NCBI GenBank assembly: GCA_002002485.1
Contig: MQVI01000015.1
Location: 1 to 55,353, forward strand
DNA length: 55,353 bases
Direction: 5' to 3'
Source: Pasteurellaceae bacterium 15-036681
GTDB taxonomy: Bacteria > Pseudomonadota > Gammaproteobacteria > Enterobacterales > Pasteurellaceae
Shown: one piece after another, positions 29,624 to 39,147 of the stretch
How the letters are laid out: every line of letters begins with the position of its first letter
How positions within the stretch are numbered: the first letter of the stretch is position 1
Made by a program: the position numbers and the translations under genes
Notes under the pieces: generated by a model
Told to the model about the DNA's origin: nothing
What the model saw: the letters and a program-made list of their open reading frames with translations, nothing else
The model's database searches: none

Positions 29624-31387
29624 CTAACGAGCGATTGGATTTACTTTCGCACGTTGTAATTTACGATAAGCATCTAATAATTTTTGATGTGCTTTCATTG
29701 TTGCAAGGCTTTCATCAGCACCTTGTAAGCCATTAAATGGGTTACCGCCTTGTACTGTAGACCAAGCTGATTCAACCGCTTGTTTGCCATACATCTTCTC
29801 AAATACCATACGGTATTGTTCTGGTGTACGCTCTTCATCTAAGAATAACTCGATTGAGCTGATTAAACAGCGGTAGTAGTTGTTACGTTCTGCGCTGAAT
29901 ACGCTTGCGTTCATATTTGCTGTCCAGTTCGCCCAGTCTAATGCTTCTTCAAGGTTGCCTAATGCTAGGTGCAACATTGATTTTAATTCACCGATACGTA
30001 GTGTTTGTAACGCAGAACCTTTCTCTGCAACCACACCTAAGAACTCACGCACACGGGTCATATCGTCAATGCTTTGTTCATCTAACTCATCAAGTAACTC
30101 TTGGTAAGTCTCTTTATCGTGGTGGAAGTGTGGTAAATCTAATAAGATTTCACGCCATTCCATACCCATATTATTGTTTGCGTAAACTAGATCGTCCGCT
30201 GGGTAGATGTTTGACATACCTGGGGCAAGAATACGGCAAGCATAAACGCCTAAATGCTCGTAATCCATAATATAAACTTCTTGTTCATATTTATTGAAGA
30301 TGGCCATCATATTGGCAAATTCTTGTTCCGTTGTGCCTGAGAAATCCCAGTGAACGAAATCGTAATCGGCGTCTGATTTGAAAAGATCCCACGAAATCAG
30401 ACCGCTTGAGTCGATAAAGTGAGTTTCAAGGTTAGCGTGATCTGCCACATCTTCATTGTTGAATGAAGGTGGTGCGAATACGTCTAAATCTTTTAAGCCA
30501 CGACCTTGTAATAATTCCGTTACGGTACGCTCAAATGCTACTTGGAAGTTCGGGTGTGCGCCGAATGAAGCGAAACAAGTACCGTTATTTGGATTTAATA
30601 AAATTACACAGATAACAGGGAATTCGCCGCCTAATGATGCGTCGTAGCATAAAATCGGGAAGCCTTCTTGCTCTAATTTTTCAATAGACGCTTTGATTGT
30701 TGGGTAGCCGTCAATCACTGATTGTGGAATTTCAGGTAAGCTGATTGCTTCAGTGATAATGCGGTTTTTCACAAAACGCTCAAACACTTCTGATAAGCCT
30801 TGTACACGCGCTTCGTTTTTGGTGTTACCCGCAGACATACCGTTTGATACGAATAAGTTTGCGATAATACTTTGTGGGATATAAACCGTTTGATTATCTG
30901 ATTGACGGGTATAAGGTAATGCTACGATACCACGATCATAGTTGCCTGATTGTAGGTCGATTAATAGATCAGGAGTTAAATCGCCGTGTGGATCGAAATA
31001 ATTACGTAGGAATGGATCTAAAATACCTTCTGGTAGTAGATCTTCATCTTCGATTGCAAACCATTTTTCTGTTGGATAGTGAACAAATTCACTTTCAGCC
31101 ATTTCTTGACCTAAGTAGAAGTCAGCCCAGAAATAGTTGGTTGATAAACGTTCGAAATATTCGCCTAATGCTGAAGCAAGTGCCGCTTTTTGTGTTGCAC
31201 CTTTACCGTTAGTAAAGCATTGTGGGCAGTCCACATCACGAATATGCACCGACCATACGTTTGGTACTGGGTTTAACCATGAGGCTTCTTCAATATTAAA
31301 ACCTAAGGTTTTTAACTTGTGTTGGAAAGTCGCAATACTATCTTCAAGTGCGGCGTCTTTACCAGTAATAAATGTTTGTTGAGTCAT
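29624..31387 (-). CDS. ycaO: YcaO, RimO accessory / YcaO-domain protein
   Basis: 587 aa, essentially the length of E. coli YcaO (586), with matching start TFITGKDAALEDSIATFQHKL. The YcaO ATP-binding fold occupies about 50-400 (AALGEYFERLSTNYF, QGLSEVFERFVKNRI, FERTVTELLQGRG are the conserved Glu/Arg helices), and a TPR-like C-terminal part follows. In E. coli it assists RimO in methylthiolating Asp88 of ribosomal protein S12. No azole-peptide precursor or dehydrogenase gene is adjacent, so a bacteriocin role is unlikely. The gene is monocistronic. Confidence 0.95.
   Translation of the reverse strand: MTQQTFITGKDAALEDSIATFQHKLKTLGFNIEEASWLNPVPNVWSVHIRDVDCPQCFTNGKGATQKAALASALGEYFERLSTNYFWADFYLGQEMAESEFVHYPTEKWFAIEDEDLLPEGILDPFLRNYFDPHGDLTPDLLIDLQSGNYDRGIVALPYTRQSDNQTVYIPQSIIANLFVSNGMSAGNTKNEARVQGLSEVFERFVKNRIITEAISLPEIPQSVIDGYPTIKASIEKLEQEGFPILCYDASLGGEFPVICVILLNPNNGTCFASFGAHPNFQVAFERTVTELLQGRGLKDLDVFAPPSFNNEDVADHANLETHFIDSSGLISWDLFKSDADYDFVHWDFSGTTEQEFANMMAIFNKYEQEVYIMDYEHLGVYACRILAPGMSNIYPADDLVYANNNMGMEWREILLDLPHFHHDKETYQELLDELDEQSIDDMTRVREFLGVVAEKGSALQTLRIGELKSMLHLALGNLEEALDWANWTANMNASVFSAERNNYYRCLISSIELFLDEERTPEQYRMVFEKMYGKQAVESAWSTVQGGNPFNGLQGADESLATMKAHQKLLDAYRKLQRAKVNPIAR
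29775..29783 (-). repeat. DNA uptake signal (Apl-type) inside ycaO
   Basis: Exact ACAAGCGGT on the minus strand, coding for part of KQAVESAW near the C-terminal end. Confidence 0.85.
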
Positions 31388-31674
31388 TGGATTTCTCGGT
31401 TATAGAGGAACAAAAGCCGGTTATTATCTATAAGTTACCGAAGCAAAACAAGTAATAAATTCTATATTATTGTCAACTCTCTAAATGTACTATTTTGGGT
31501 AGAATAAGGATTCCTGTCTAACAACAAAATCAATATGTTACAAAATGATAGGGCAGGATACCAATTATACATTGCACTAAATCAACAATTTTACAAAAAA
31601 TCCCTAAAAACCAACCGCTTGCATTTCATTTAATGCTAGAATTCCATAATTTTTTTAATTTTATGGTTAAGCTT

Positions 31675-33150
31675 ATGAATTGTGCAGAGTTATTAGTAAA
31701 TGTTACTCCTAGTGAAACTCGTGTAGCGTTGGTTTCAAATGGAGTATTGAGAGAGCTTCACATTGAGCGTGAGACAAAACGTGGAATCGTTGGAAATATT
31801 TACAAAGGGAAAATCACTCGTGTATTACCAGGGATGCAATCAGCTTTTGTGGATATTGGTTTGGAAAAAGCCGCATTTTTACATGCTTCAGATATTGTTT
31901 CACACACCGAATGTGTGGATGAAAATGAAAAGAAGCAATTTGTGGTAAAAAACATCAGCGAATTAGTGCGTGAAGGGCAGGATATTGTGGTTCAAGTAGT
32001 GAAAGATCCGCTTGGTACAAAAGGCGCACGTTTAACCACTGATATTACTTTGCCTTCGCGCTACTTGGTGTTTATGCCTGAAAATAGCCATGTAGGTGTT
32101 TCACAACGAATTGAAAGTGAAGATGAACGAAATCGTTTAAAAGCATTAGTTGAGCCATATTGTGATGAACTTGGCGGCTTTATTGTGCGAACAGCAGCGG
32201 AAGATGTTTCAGAAGAGAGTTTGAAGCAAGATGTTGAGTTCTTAAAGCGTTTATGGCGTAAAGTGCTTGAGCGTAAAGCGAAATATCCAGCAAAATCTAT
32301 GCTTTATGGTGAATTGGCTCTGGCACAACGTGTTTTACGTGATTTTGTAGGAACTCATATTAATAGCGTGCAAATTGACTCAAAAATTACCTTTGAACAG
32401 GTGAAAGAGTTTTTATCGGAATTTATGCCCGAATTGACAGACAGTGTGAATCTCTATAGTGGCATACTTCCTCTATTTGATGCATATCGAGTGGAAGATG
32501 GAATTCAAAAAGCTTTGGATAAGCGTGTTGATCTTAAATCGGGTGGTTATCTCATTATTGAGCAAACCGAAGCCATGACCACGATTGATATTAATACTGG
32601 TGCTTTTGTGGGGCATCGAAATCTGGCTCACACGATTTTTAATACCAATATTGAAGCAACTCAGGCAATCGCTCACCAACTTCAATTGCGTAACCTTGGC
32701 GGTATTATTATTATCGATTTTATTGACATGCAAGAAGAAGAACATCGCCAACGTGTTTTAGAGTCTCTAGAACAAGCCCTAAAAGGTGATCGTGTAAAAA
32801 CAAATGTGAATGGTTTTACCCAACTTGGCTTAGTTGAGATGACACGTAAGCGTACTCGTGAAAGCTTGGAGCGAGTTCTTTGTTGTGATTGTTCATCCTG
32901 TAAAGGACGTGGCACAATTAAAACGGTGGAAACGGTTTGTTATGAGATTCTGCGTGAAGTTGTGAGAGTGCACCATTTATATAGTTCGGAACGTTATGTA
33001 GTCTATGCAGCACGTAGTGTTGCAGAATATTTGATTAATGAAGAATCTCATGCGTTGCTAGCCGAGTTAGAGGTCTTTATTGGTCGTAAAGTGGAAATTA
33101 AGACGGAGCCATACTATTATCAGGATCAGTTTGATGTTGTGGTAATGTAG
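31675..33150 (+). CDS. rng: Ribonuclease G
   Basis: 491 aa endoribonuclease that matures the 16S rRNA 5' end and turns over some mRNAs. I chose the ATG at 31675 (MNCAELLVNVTPSETRV, as in E. coli RNase G) over the upstream in-frame ATG at 31633. The S1 domain covers about 38-120. Catalytic Asp residues lie in TIDINTG (about 304) and DFIDM (about 347). The zinc-link pair is C406-x2-C409 (CSSCKGRG), preceded by extra cysteines at 403 and 404. There is no RNase E-type C-terminal scaffold. Confidence 0.95.
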   Translation: MNCAELLVNVTPSETRVALVSNGVLRELHIERETKRGIVGNIYKGKITRVLPGMQSAFVDIGLEKAAFLHASDIVSHTECVDENEKKQFVVKNISELVREGQDIVVQVVKDPLGTKGARLTTDITLPSRYLVFMPENSHVGVSQRIESEDERNRLKALVEPYCDELGGFIVRTAAEDVSEESLKQDVEFLKRLWRKVLERKAKYPAKSMLYGELALAQRVLRDFVGTHINSVQIDSKITFEQVKEFLSEFMPELTDSVNLYSGILPLFDAYRVEDGIQKALDKRVDLKSGGYLIIEQTEAMTTIDINTGAFVGHRNLAHTIFNTNIEATQAIAHQLQLRNLGGIIIIDFIDMQEEEHRQRVLESLEQALKGDRVKTNVNGFTQLGLVEMTRKRTRESLERVLCCDCSSCKGRGTIKTVETVCYEILREVVRVHHLYSSERYVVYAARSVAEYLINEESHALLAELEVFIGRKVEIKTEPYYYQDQFDVVVM

Positions 33151-33190
33151 AAACTTGGCTGTTGGCATAAAAATTAGACAAAATTACAAT

Positions 33191-33250
33191 AAAAGACTTG
33201 CAAAATTGGGGGGGGGGCTTAAAATGCCCCCGTCTTTTGTTAAAGACTTG
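33191..33250 (+). repeat. G10 tract inside competing hairpins between rng and potD
   Basis: Ten consecutive G (33208-33217) lie in a hairpin: GGGGGC (33213-33218) pairs with GCCCCC (33226-33231), and outer AAAAGAC (33191-33197) pairs with GTCTTTT (33232-33238). The same GTCTTT can instead pair with a second AAAGAC at 33242-33247, so two alternative structures exist. AAAGACTTG is a direct repeat at 33192 and 33242. It may act as the rng terminator and as part of the potD leader. Confidence 0.7.
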
Positions 33251-33292
33251 TATCAATCTTTTTCTTTTCACTCATTTAGGAGAATACATTAA

Positions 33293-34333
33293 ATGAAAAA
33301 ATGGGGTGTTGCACTAACTTCAGGTATGGTTATGTTAAGCGCGAACGCATTAGCAAACAGTGACACAGTTCACTTATATACTTGGACCGAATATGTGCCA
33401 GAAGGTTTATTAGATCAGTTCACAAAAGAAACTGGTATCAAGGTTGTTGTATCAAGTCTTGAATCAAACGAGACAATGTATGCAAAATTAAAAATTCAAG
33501 GTAAAGATGGTGGTTATGATGTTATCGCACCAAGTAACTACTTTGTATCAAAAATGGCGCGTGAGGGTATGCTTGCTGAATTAGATCATAGCAAATTGCC
33601 AGTTATTGCTGATTTAAACAAAGATTGGTTAGATAAGCCATACGATAAAGGTAACAAATACTCTTTACCACAATTATTAGGTGCACCAGGTATCGCATTT
33701 AATACAGCAACCTATAAAGGTGATGAATTTACATCTTGGGGTGATCTATGGAAAGAAGATTTTAAAGGCAAAATCCAATTATTAGATGATGCACGTGAAG
33801 TATTTAACCTTGCGTTAGTAAAACTTGGTCAAGATCCGAATACTAAAGATCCTGCGGTAATTAAAGCAGCTTACGAAGAATTATTAAAATTACGTCCAAA
33901 CGTATTAGCGTTCAGCTCAGATAACCCTGCTAACTCATTCATTTCTGGTGAAGTTGAAGTTGGTCAATTATGGAATGGTTCTGTGCGTATTGCTAAGAAA
34001 GAAGGTGCACCTGTGAACATGGTATTCCCTAAAGAAGGTCCTGTATTATGGGTTGATACTTTAGCTATTCCAGCTAATGCAAAAAATGTAGAAGGCGCTC
34101 ATAAATTAATTAATTACCTATTAGGTGCAGAAGCAGCTGAAAAATTAACGTTAGAAATTGGTTACCCAACTTCAAATATGAAAGCGTTAGAAACTTTACC
34201 GAAAGAGATCACAGAAGATCCTGCAATCTATCCAACGGCTGAAGTTTTACAAGCTGCACAATGGCAAGATGATGTTGGTGAAGCAGTTGAGCTTTACGAA
34301 AAATACTACCAAGAGTTAAAAGCAGCAAAATAA
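33293..34333 (+). CDS. potD: Spermidine/putrescine-binding periplasmic protein PotD
   Basis: 346 aa with a signal peptide cleaved near ANALA/NS (residues 20-22). The mature protein starts VHLYTWTEYVPEGLLDQF, the PotD/PotF hallmark in which Trp and Tyr/Glu contact the polyamine. NPANSFISGEVEVGQLWNGS and the ligand-contact segments are intact. No potABC genes adjoin it, so it is a solitary binding protein; H. influenzae also carries more than one PotD. The G10 tract lies about 75 bp before its start. Confidence 0.93.
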   Translation: MKKWGVALTSGMVMLSANALANSDTVHLYTWTEYVPEGLLDQFTKETGIKVVVSSLESNETMYAKLKIQGKDGGYDVIAPSNYFVSKMAREGMLAELDHSKLPVIADLNKDWLDKPYDKGNKYSLPQLLGAPGIAFNTATYKGDEFTSWGDLWKEDFKGKIQLLDDAREVFNLALVKLGQDPNTKDPAVIKAAYEELLKLRPNVLAFSSDNPANSFISGEVEVGQLWNGSVRIAKKEGAPVNMVFPKEGPVLWVDTLAIPANAKNVEGAHKLINYLLGAEAAEKLTLEIGYPTSNMKALETLPKEITEDPAIYPTAEVLQAAQWQDDVGEAVELYEKYYQELKAAK

Positions 34334-34360
34334 TTGTTGTTTAATTAATGGTTAAGAAAG

Positions 34361-34380
34361 CCCTAGATGAAAGTCTAGGG
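34361..34380 (+). terminator. Terminator after potD
   Basis: 7-bp stem CCCTAGA / TCTAGGG with a 6-nt loop followed by six T: a classical rho-independent terminator before the lpt operon. Confidence 0.88.
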
Positions 34381-34494
34381 TTTTTTATTTGTCAATTAAT
34401 CAATATTCCCAAAACTTTTTCTTATTTTGCTGTTCTATATTGCTATCAAATTTTATGGTATTATTCACTGCTGAGCTCTGAATCGAGAGAGAAT

Positions 34495-35100
34495 ATGAAT
34501 TTACGTTTGAACATTATTTTAATTTTAATTGTTGCAGTATTGGGTGGCTGGTATTACAGTCAACAGAGTAGTGATGATTCGCATCTGGCAGAGTTGATTA
34601 AACGTGAAGATTCGCCAGAATATGTGGGCGAAAAAATGTCAACAACTGTGTATGATTTGCAGGGTAAACCTCAATATTTTGCGGAAGCACAAGAAATTAA
34701 GCGCTACGAGTCAACTGAGCGAACAGAGTTTTTTAAACCGCTTTTGAATTTATTTGATGTAGAAAGTGCCTTAAAATCTTGGAAAGTAACGGCAGAACAT
34801 GCTGAAGTAACTAAAGAGAGAGTCCTTACTTTAACGGGCAACGTAAAAATCGAGAGTCTGGACCCCGCATCACGTCTACAGTTAGTTGAAACGGATAAGC
34901 TTTCAATAGATTTAACTACTCAAGATATTATGACAGAAAGTGTTGTCAAATCAAAAGGGATGGGATTTACCACAACTGGTACGGGTTTAACGGGTAATTT
35001 GAAGAAGCAAGTAGCGACATTGACCAAAGATGTTAAAAGTTATATTGAACCAACAGTGATTAATAATCAATCTTCAAAGAATACAGAATCTAAGGATTAA
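34495..35100 (+). CDS. lptC: LPS export protein LptC
   Basis: 201 aa bitopic inner-membrane protein that passes LPS from LptB2FG to LptA. I chose the ATG at 34495 (MNLRLNIILIL), which gives one membrane helix at about 4-22 and a periplasmic beta-jellyroll; the longer frame upstream runs through the potD terminator. GAGAGAGA serves as ribosome-binding site. lptA follows after 2 bp. Confidence 0.93.
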   Translation: MNLRLNIILILIVAVLGGWYYSQQSSDDSHLAELIKREDSPEYVGEKMSTTVYDLQGKPQYFAEAQEIKRYESTERTEFFKPLLNLFDVESALKSWKVTAEHAEVTKERVLTLTGNVKIESLDPASRLQLVETDKLSIDLTTQDIMTESVVKSKGMGFTTTGTGLTGNLKKQVATLTKDVKSYIEPTVINNQSSKNTESKD

Positions 35101-35102
35101 CT

Positions 35103-35618
35103 ATGAAATTTATGATAAAACCGCTTATTTTAACAAGTCTATTAAGTTTAAGCTTTTCTGCATATGCATTAAAGGGAGATACAGATCAACCAATTAATAT
35201 TGATTCTGGTAGTCAATCATTAGATATGGAAAACAATGTTGTAGTATTTTCTGATAACGTATTGATTACTCAAGGGTCAATTAAAATTACTGCGGCTAAA
35301 GTGACTATTACTCGCCAAGAAGGAAAAAAAGAGACTATTGATGCTACGGGTTCACCTGTTACTTTCCAACAGACGTTAGATAATGGCAAGCCTGTTAACG
35401 GAAAAGGGAACAGTGTTCATTATGATTTAGGTTCAGAGTTTTTGACTCTATCGGGAAATGCTGAATTAAAACAACAAGATAGCTTTATTAAAGCGCAAAA
35501 AATTACTTATGATGTAAAGAAACAGCAGCTTAGAGCGACTAGTGGTGGAAAATCTCGAGTAAAAACAGTATTAATTCCAACACAATTACAAGATAACAAA
35601 AATACTAAGAAAAAATAG
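35103..35618 (+). CDS. lptA: LPS export periplasmic protein LptA
   Basis: 171 aa with a signal peptide cleaved near AYA (about residue 22). The OstA/LptA beta-jellyroll repeats show as [26 protein letters not shown] and TGNAEL-type turns. It forms the periplasmic bridge that carries LPS to the outer membrane. The C-terminal tail is Lys/Asn-rich. It lies between lptC (2 bp) and lptB (8 bp) in a tight operon. Confidence 0.94.
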   Translation: MKFMIKPLILTSLLSLSFSAYALKGDTDQPINIDSGSQSLDMENNVVVFSDNVLITQGSIKITAAKVTITRQEGKKETIDATGSPVTFQQTLDNGKPVNGKGNSVHYDLGSEFLTLSGNAELKQQDSFIKAQKITYDVKKQQLRATSGGKSRVKTVLIPTQLQDNKNTKKK

Positions 35619-35626
35619 GTAACGCG

Positions 35627-36355
35627 ATGACAACAACTTTATATGCAGAGCATCTAGCGAAAAGTTATAAAAATCGCAAAGTAGTAAAAGATGTGAGCTT
35701 TAATGTTAAAGCTGGTGAGATAGTTGGCTTGCTTGGCCCTAATGGTGCTGGTAAGACAACCTCTTTCTATATGGTTGTGGGGTTAGTGCGCCATGATCAG
35801 GGTACGATTCGTATTGATGGGCAAGATATTAGTCTCCTTCCTATGCATGAGAGAGCTAAACAAGGCATCGGATATTTACCTCAAGAAGCGTCAATTTTTC
35901 GTCGTTTAAGTGTTTATGAGAATTTAATGTCTGTTCTTCAGGTTCGTAAAGATTTGAATGATGAACAGCGTAAAGCTCGTGCAAATGAATTGATCGAAGA
36001 GTTTCATATTGAACACATTCGTAATAGCTTAGGCCAATCTTTATCTGGTGGTGAACGTCGTCGTGTGGAAATTGCGCGCGCATTAGCGGCCAATCCACAA
36101 TTTATTTTGTTAGATGAACCTTTTGCGGGTGTTGATCCTATTTCGGTTATTGATATTAAAAAGATCATCGTCAATCTTAAAGATCGTGGTTTAGGCGTGT
36201 TAATTACTGACCATAATGTGCGCGAAACTTTAGACGTTTGTGAGCGAGCTTACATTGTGGGGAGCGGTGAAATGATTGCTAGCGGTACTCCAGAACACGT
36301 TTTAGAAAATGCAGATGTTAAGCGCGTGTATTTGGGTGAACAATTTAAATTGTAA
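35627..36355 (+). CDS. lptB: LPS export ABC transporter ATPase LptB
   Basis: 242 aa ATPase that powers LPS extraction. Walker [10 protein letters not shown] lies at 37-45, the signature [15 protein letters not shown] near 140, and Walker [14 protein letters not shown] near 158-170. The high identity expected of LptB is evident throughout. It is the last lpt gene of the operon. Downstream come an uptake-signal-like hairpin and ptsN, with neither rpoN nor hpf between them. Confidence 0.97.
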   Translation: MTTTLYAEHLAKSYKNRKVVKDVSFNVKAGEIVGLLGPNGAGKTTSFYMVVGLVRHDQGTIRIDGQDISLLPMHERAKQGIGYLPQEASIFRRLSVYENLMSVLQVRKDLNDEQRKARANELIEEFHIEHIRNSLGQSLSGGERRRVEIARALAANPQFILLDEPFAGVDPISVIDIKKIIVNLKDRGLGVLITDHNVRETLDVCERAYIVGSGEMIASGTPEHVLENADVKRVYLGEQFKL

Positions 36356-36361
36356 TGGAGT

Positions 36362-36403
36362 AAGCGGTTGTTTTTGCAAAAGAATTTGTAAATCTTGCCG
36401 CTT
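36362..36403 (+). terminator. Imperfect uptake-signal pair between lptB and ptsN
   Basis: AAGCGG (36362-36367) pairs with CCGCTT (36398-36403), with a GTTTTTGCAAAAG stretch in the loop. Both arms are one-base variants of uptake signals. It resembles the hairpin at 1905-1958 but lacks a T run, so termination here would be weak. Confidence 0.4.
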
Positions 36404-36411
36404 GTAGCTAT

Positions 36412-36948
36412 ATGATATTAACCGAATTTTTACCTTTTGAAAATATACATTGTGATGTTGATGCATCGAGTAAAAAACGAGTATTAGAACTTGTTGGGTA
36501 CTATATTGCTGAATATTTCAATAAAAACGAGGCAAGTCAGTTAAATGAAAATAAGGGTGTTTGCCCAATAGATTGTTTTAGTTTATTGTTCAAGCGCGAA
36601 AAACTTGGCTCAACTTCAATTAATAATGGTGTTGCATTACCACATGCAAAGCTAGCAGAGTGTGAGTGTTCAACGATTGAAAAACCTGTTGCTGTGTTTT
36701 TACGTTTAGAAAAAGGGGTAGATTACGAAGCACAGGATAATCGAGATGTTGATTTAATCTATGCGGTGTTATTCCCTGAGCAAAGTTGTGAGCGCTATAA
36801 AGGAGCTTTACAGAAAATAGCTCAACAACTCAATGATAAAACCTTATTAAAGCAACTGCGTGCTGCAGAGGACTCCCAAGCGATTTGGAGTATTTTACAG
36901 CAGTCAGATGAACATAACCTCGAACAGACAGAAACTCTCGTGTCGTAA
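36412..36948 (+). CDS. ptsN: Nitrogen PTS EIIA component PtsN
   Basis: 178 aa PTS_EIIA type-2 domain protein. The phosphorylated histidine is His78 in GVALPHAK (73-80). By family knowledge it regulates K+ transport and metabolism through its phosphorylation state. Length is somewhat above E. coli PtsN (163), with an extra loop NENKGVCPIDCFSLLF and a longer acidic tail. The ribosome-binding site before ATG 36412 is poor. rapZ follows after 13 bp. The usual upstream rpoN and hpf are missing, and no npr follows. Confidence 0.9.
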   Translation: MILTEFLPFENIHCDVDASSKKRVLELVGYYIAEYFNKNEASQLNENKGVCPIDCFSLLFKREKLGSTSINNGVALPHAKLAECECSTIEKPVAVFLRLEKGVDYEAQDNRDVDLIYAVLFPEQSCERYKGALQKIAQQLNDKTLLKQLRAAEDSQAIWSILQQSDEHNLEQTETLVS

Positions 36949-36961
36949 TAAGGAGTAAGCA

Positions 36962-37819
36962 ATGGAACTGATTATTATAAGTGGCCGCTCTGGTTCAGGT
37001 AAATCTGTTGCCTTAAGGGCATTAGAAGATGTTGGATATTATTGCGTAGATAATATTCCTTTACCTCTGATTCCACAACTTGCGGAATTTCTTGCTAAAA
37101 GCGATCGTTCTGCGGTAGTCAGCTTGGATATTCGAAATCTCCCTAGCGACAATAATTTGGATGAGATTTTAGCTAATTTATCTTCAAATATTTTAACCAA
37201 AATTATCTTCTTAGATTGTGATAGAAATACACTGATTCGTCGTTATAGTGATTCACGTCGCCTGCACCCTCTTTCAACTCAAGAGCTTTCTCTAGAAAGT
37301 GCGATCGATCTTGAAAATAGCTTATTAGAACCTCTCTTTCAGCAAGCTAATTATATTATTGATACTACTCACCTTTCTTCCCATGAACTTGCTGAAAACT
37401 TACGTGAGCTATTACGAGGTTCTTCTGAAAAAGAACTTAAAATTATTGTAGAATCCTTTGGCTTTAAATATGGTGTGCCAGCAGACGCTGACTATGTATT
37501 TGATGTTCGCTTCTTGCCAAATCCACATTGGAACCCAGAATTACGCCCTATGACAGGTTTAGAACAACCTGTGATTGATTTCCTTGAGCGTCAGCCAGAA
37601 GTACATAACTTTATTTATCAGACTCGAACCTATTTGGAACAATGGCTTCCTGCATTAGAAAAAAACAATCGTAGTTATTTGACAATCGCTATTGGCTGCA
37701 CTGGGGGGAAACATCGTTCAGTGTTTGTTGCAGAACAAATTGCTAAATATTTTGCAAGTCGAGATAAAAATGTTCAAGTGCGCCATCGTAGTTTAGAAAA
37801 ACATCATAAGAAGGGCTAA
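36962..37819 (+). CDS. rapZ: RNase adapter protein RapZ
   Basis: 285 aa, matching E. coli RapZ (284). The Walker A-like GRSGSGKS is at 8-15 and Walker B-like VVSLDIRN is near 51-58. The C-terminal domain (about 155-285) with the [13 protein letters not shown] motif binds GlcN6P and guides RNase E to the GlmZ small RNA. It lies 13 bp after ptsN and 3 bp before ubiI. Whether a GlmZ/GlmY pair exists cannot be judged from this window. Confidence 0.96.
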   Translation: MELIIISGRSGSGKSVALRALEDVGYYCVDNIPLPLIPQLAEFLAKSDRSAVVSLDIRNLPSDNNLDEILANLSSNILTKIIFLDCDRNTLIRRYSDSRRLHPLSTQELSLESAIDLENSLLEPLFQQANYIIDTTHLSSHELAENLRELLRGSSEKELKIIVESFGFKYGVPADADYVFDVRFLPNPHWNPELRPMTGLEQPVIDFLERQPEVHNFIYQTRTYLEQWLPALEKNNRSYLTIAIGCTGGKHRSVFVAEQIAKYFASRDKNVQVRHRSLEKHHKKG

Positions 37820-37822
37820 ATA

Positions 37823-39004
37823 ATGAAGACAGCGGATATTGTGATTATTGGTGGTGGAATGGTTGGACTTGCTCTCGCTGGATTGCTTGCTCATAGTGAT
37901 TGCTCAATTAAGATTATTGAACAATCTGCACCAAAGTTGGATGGTTCAATAAGTAACCGTGTTAGTGCGATTAATGCCACAAGTCAAATAATGCTAACAG
38001 AAATTGGCGCTTGGCAGAAAATTCCTGCAGAGCGCCTGTCTCCTTATGATCAGATGTTTGTATGGGAGAAAGATAGCTTTGCTAAAATCCACTTTAACAA
38101 TAATGATAGTGCCATTAAGCAGTTAGGGTTAGAACAACTCGGTTTTATCATCGAAAACAATCAAATTCAATCGGCACTTTGGCAGCAAGTGAGTCAGCAG
38201 AAGAATGTTGAGATTATTTTAAGTCACCCTAAATCACTAGGAGTAAGTGAGAATGGTGCATTTTTTACTCTTGAAAATGGGGATATGTTATCGACTAAAT
38301 TAGTTGTTGGTGCTGATGGAGCTAATTCTTGGGTTCGTAATCAGGCTAAAATCCCATTAATAAGTCGTGATTATCAGCACAGTGCATTAGTTTGTAATGT
38401 TAAAACAACAGAGCCACATCAACGAATGGCTCGTCAAATCTTTGCTGCTGACAGTATCTTGGCATTTTTGCCCTTACCTGAGCAAAAAATGTGCTCTATA
38501 GTTTGGTCATTACCACCAGAAAAAGCTAAAAAATTAGTGAGTTGTGATGAGCGAGAATTTAACAGTGCATTGTCTATCGCTTTTGATAATCAGCTTGGCT
38601 TAACCGAATTACAAAGTGAGCGAGCCATCTATCCGCTTGTGGCTCGTTATAGTCGTGACTTTGCCAAAGAGCGTTTAGCTTTGATTGGTGATGCAGCTCA
38701 TACAATCCATCCATTAGCAGGTTTAGGCGTAAACTTAGGATTTGCTGATGCAATTACCCTTGCCCAAGAAATTAAGCAAAATCTGTTACTAGGTAAAGAT
38801 ATTGGTGAATATCGACATTTACGTCGCTTTGAAAGAATCCGTAAATTAGAAGCTGTAAAAATACTTACGGCAATGGAAGGCTTAAAGCAGTTATTTTCGG
38901 GGGGCCATCCTGTGAAGAAACTAGTGAGAGGCATCGGCTTAAGTTTAACAAATCAAAATGCGTTAGTGAAAAAATTACTGATAGAACAAGCTGTAGGTAT
39001 TTAA
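37823..39004 (+). CDS. ubiI: FAD-dependent ubiquinone hydroxylase, UbiI (VisC) type
   Basis: 393 aa flavoprotein monooxygenase of ubiquinone synthesis. The FAD motif IGGGMVGLALA is at 9-19. GADGANSWVRNQA and the second FAD motif LIGDAAHTIHPLAG start at about 287. Segments WEKDSFAKIHF and LFSGGHPVKKLVRGIGL align best with E. coli UbiI (C5 hydroxylase) rather than UbiH or UbiF. Oddity: the nearly invariant AGQG that follows is AGLG here (Leu301). It follows rapZ by 3 bp. Confidence 0.88.
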   Translation: MKTADIVIIGGGMVGLALAGLLAHSDCSIKIIEQSAPKLDGSISNRVSAINATSQIMLTEIGAWQKIPAERLSPYDQMFVWEKDSFAKIHFNNNDSAIKQLGLEQLGFIIENNQIQSALWQQVSQQKNVEIILSHPKSLGVSENGAFFTLENGDMLSTKLVVGADGANSWVRNQAKIPLISRDYQHSALVCNVKTTEPHQRMARQIFAADSILAFLPLPEQKMCSIVWSLPPEKAKKLVSCDEREFNSALSIAFDNQLGLTELQSERAIYPLVARYSRDFAKERLALIGDAAHTIHPLAGLGVNLGFADAITLAQEIKQNLLLGKDIGEYRHLRRFERIRKLEAVKILTAMEGLKQLFSGGHPVKKLVRGIGLSLTNQNALVKKLLIEQAVGI

Positions 39005-39147
39005 CTGATGGTATTTTATTCGATTGAATAGATTATTTTCAACTTCATTGAACAAAATTACTTTTCTTTAATCTATAAGCTGTACAATAGCGAACCTCAT
39101 GATTGTGAGGGAAATTTTCTTTTTATACATTATTCGAGGAATATTCG

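Noticed and set aside
29624-31387. YcaO as part of an azole-modified peptide (bacteriocin) cluster
   Set aside because: No precursor peptide, dehydrogenase or exporter lies nearby, and length and start match the RimO-accessory YcaO of E. coli.
37823-39004. Naming the hydroxylase ubiF or ubiH
   Set aside because: Recalled segment similarity (WEKDSF..., LFSG..PVKKL) is closer to UbiI, though only an alignment would settle it.
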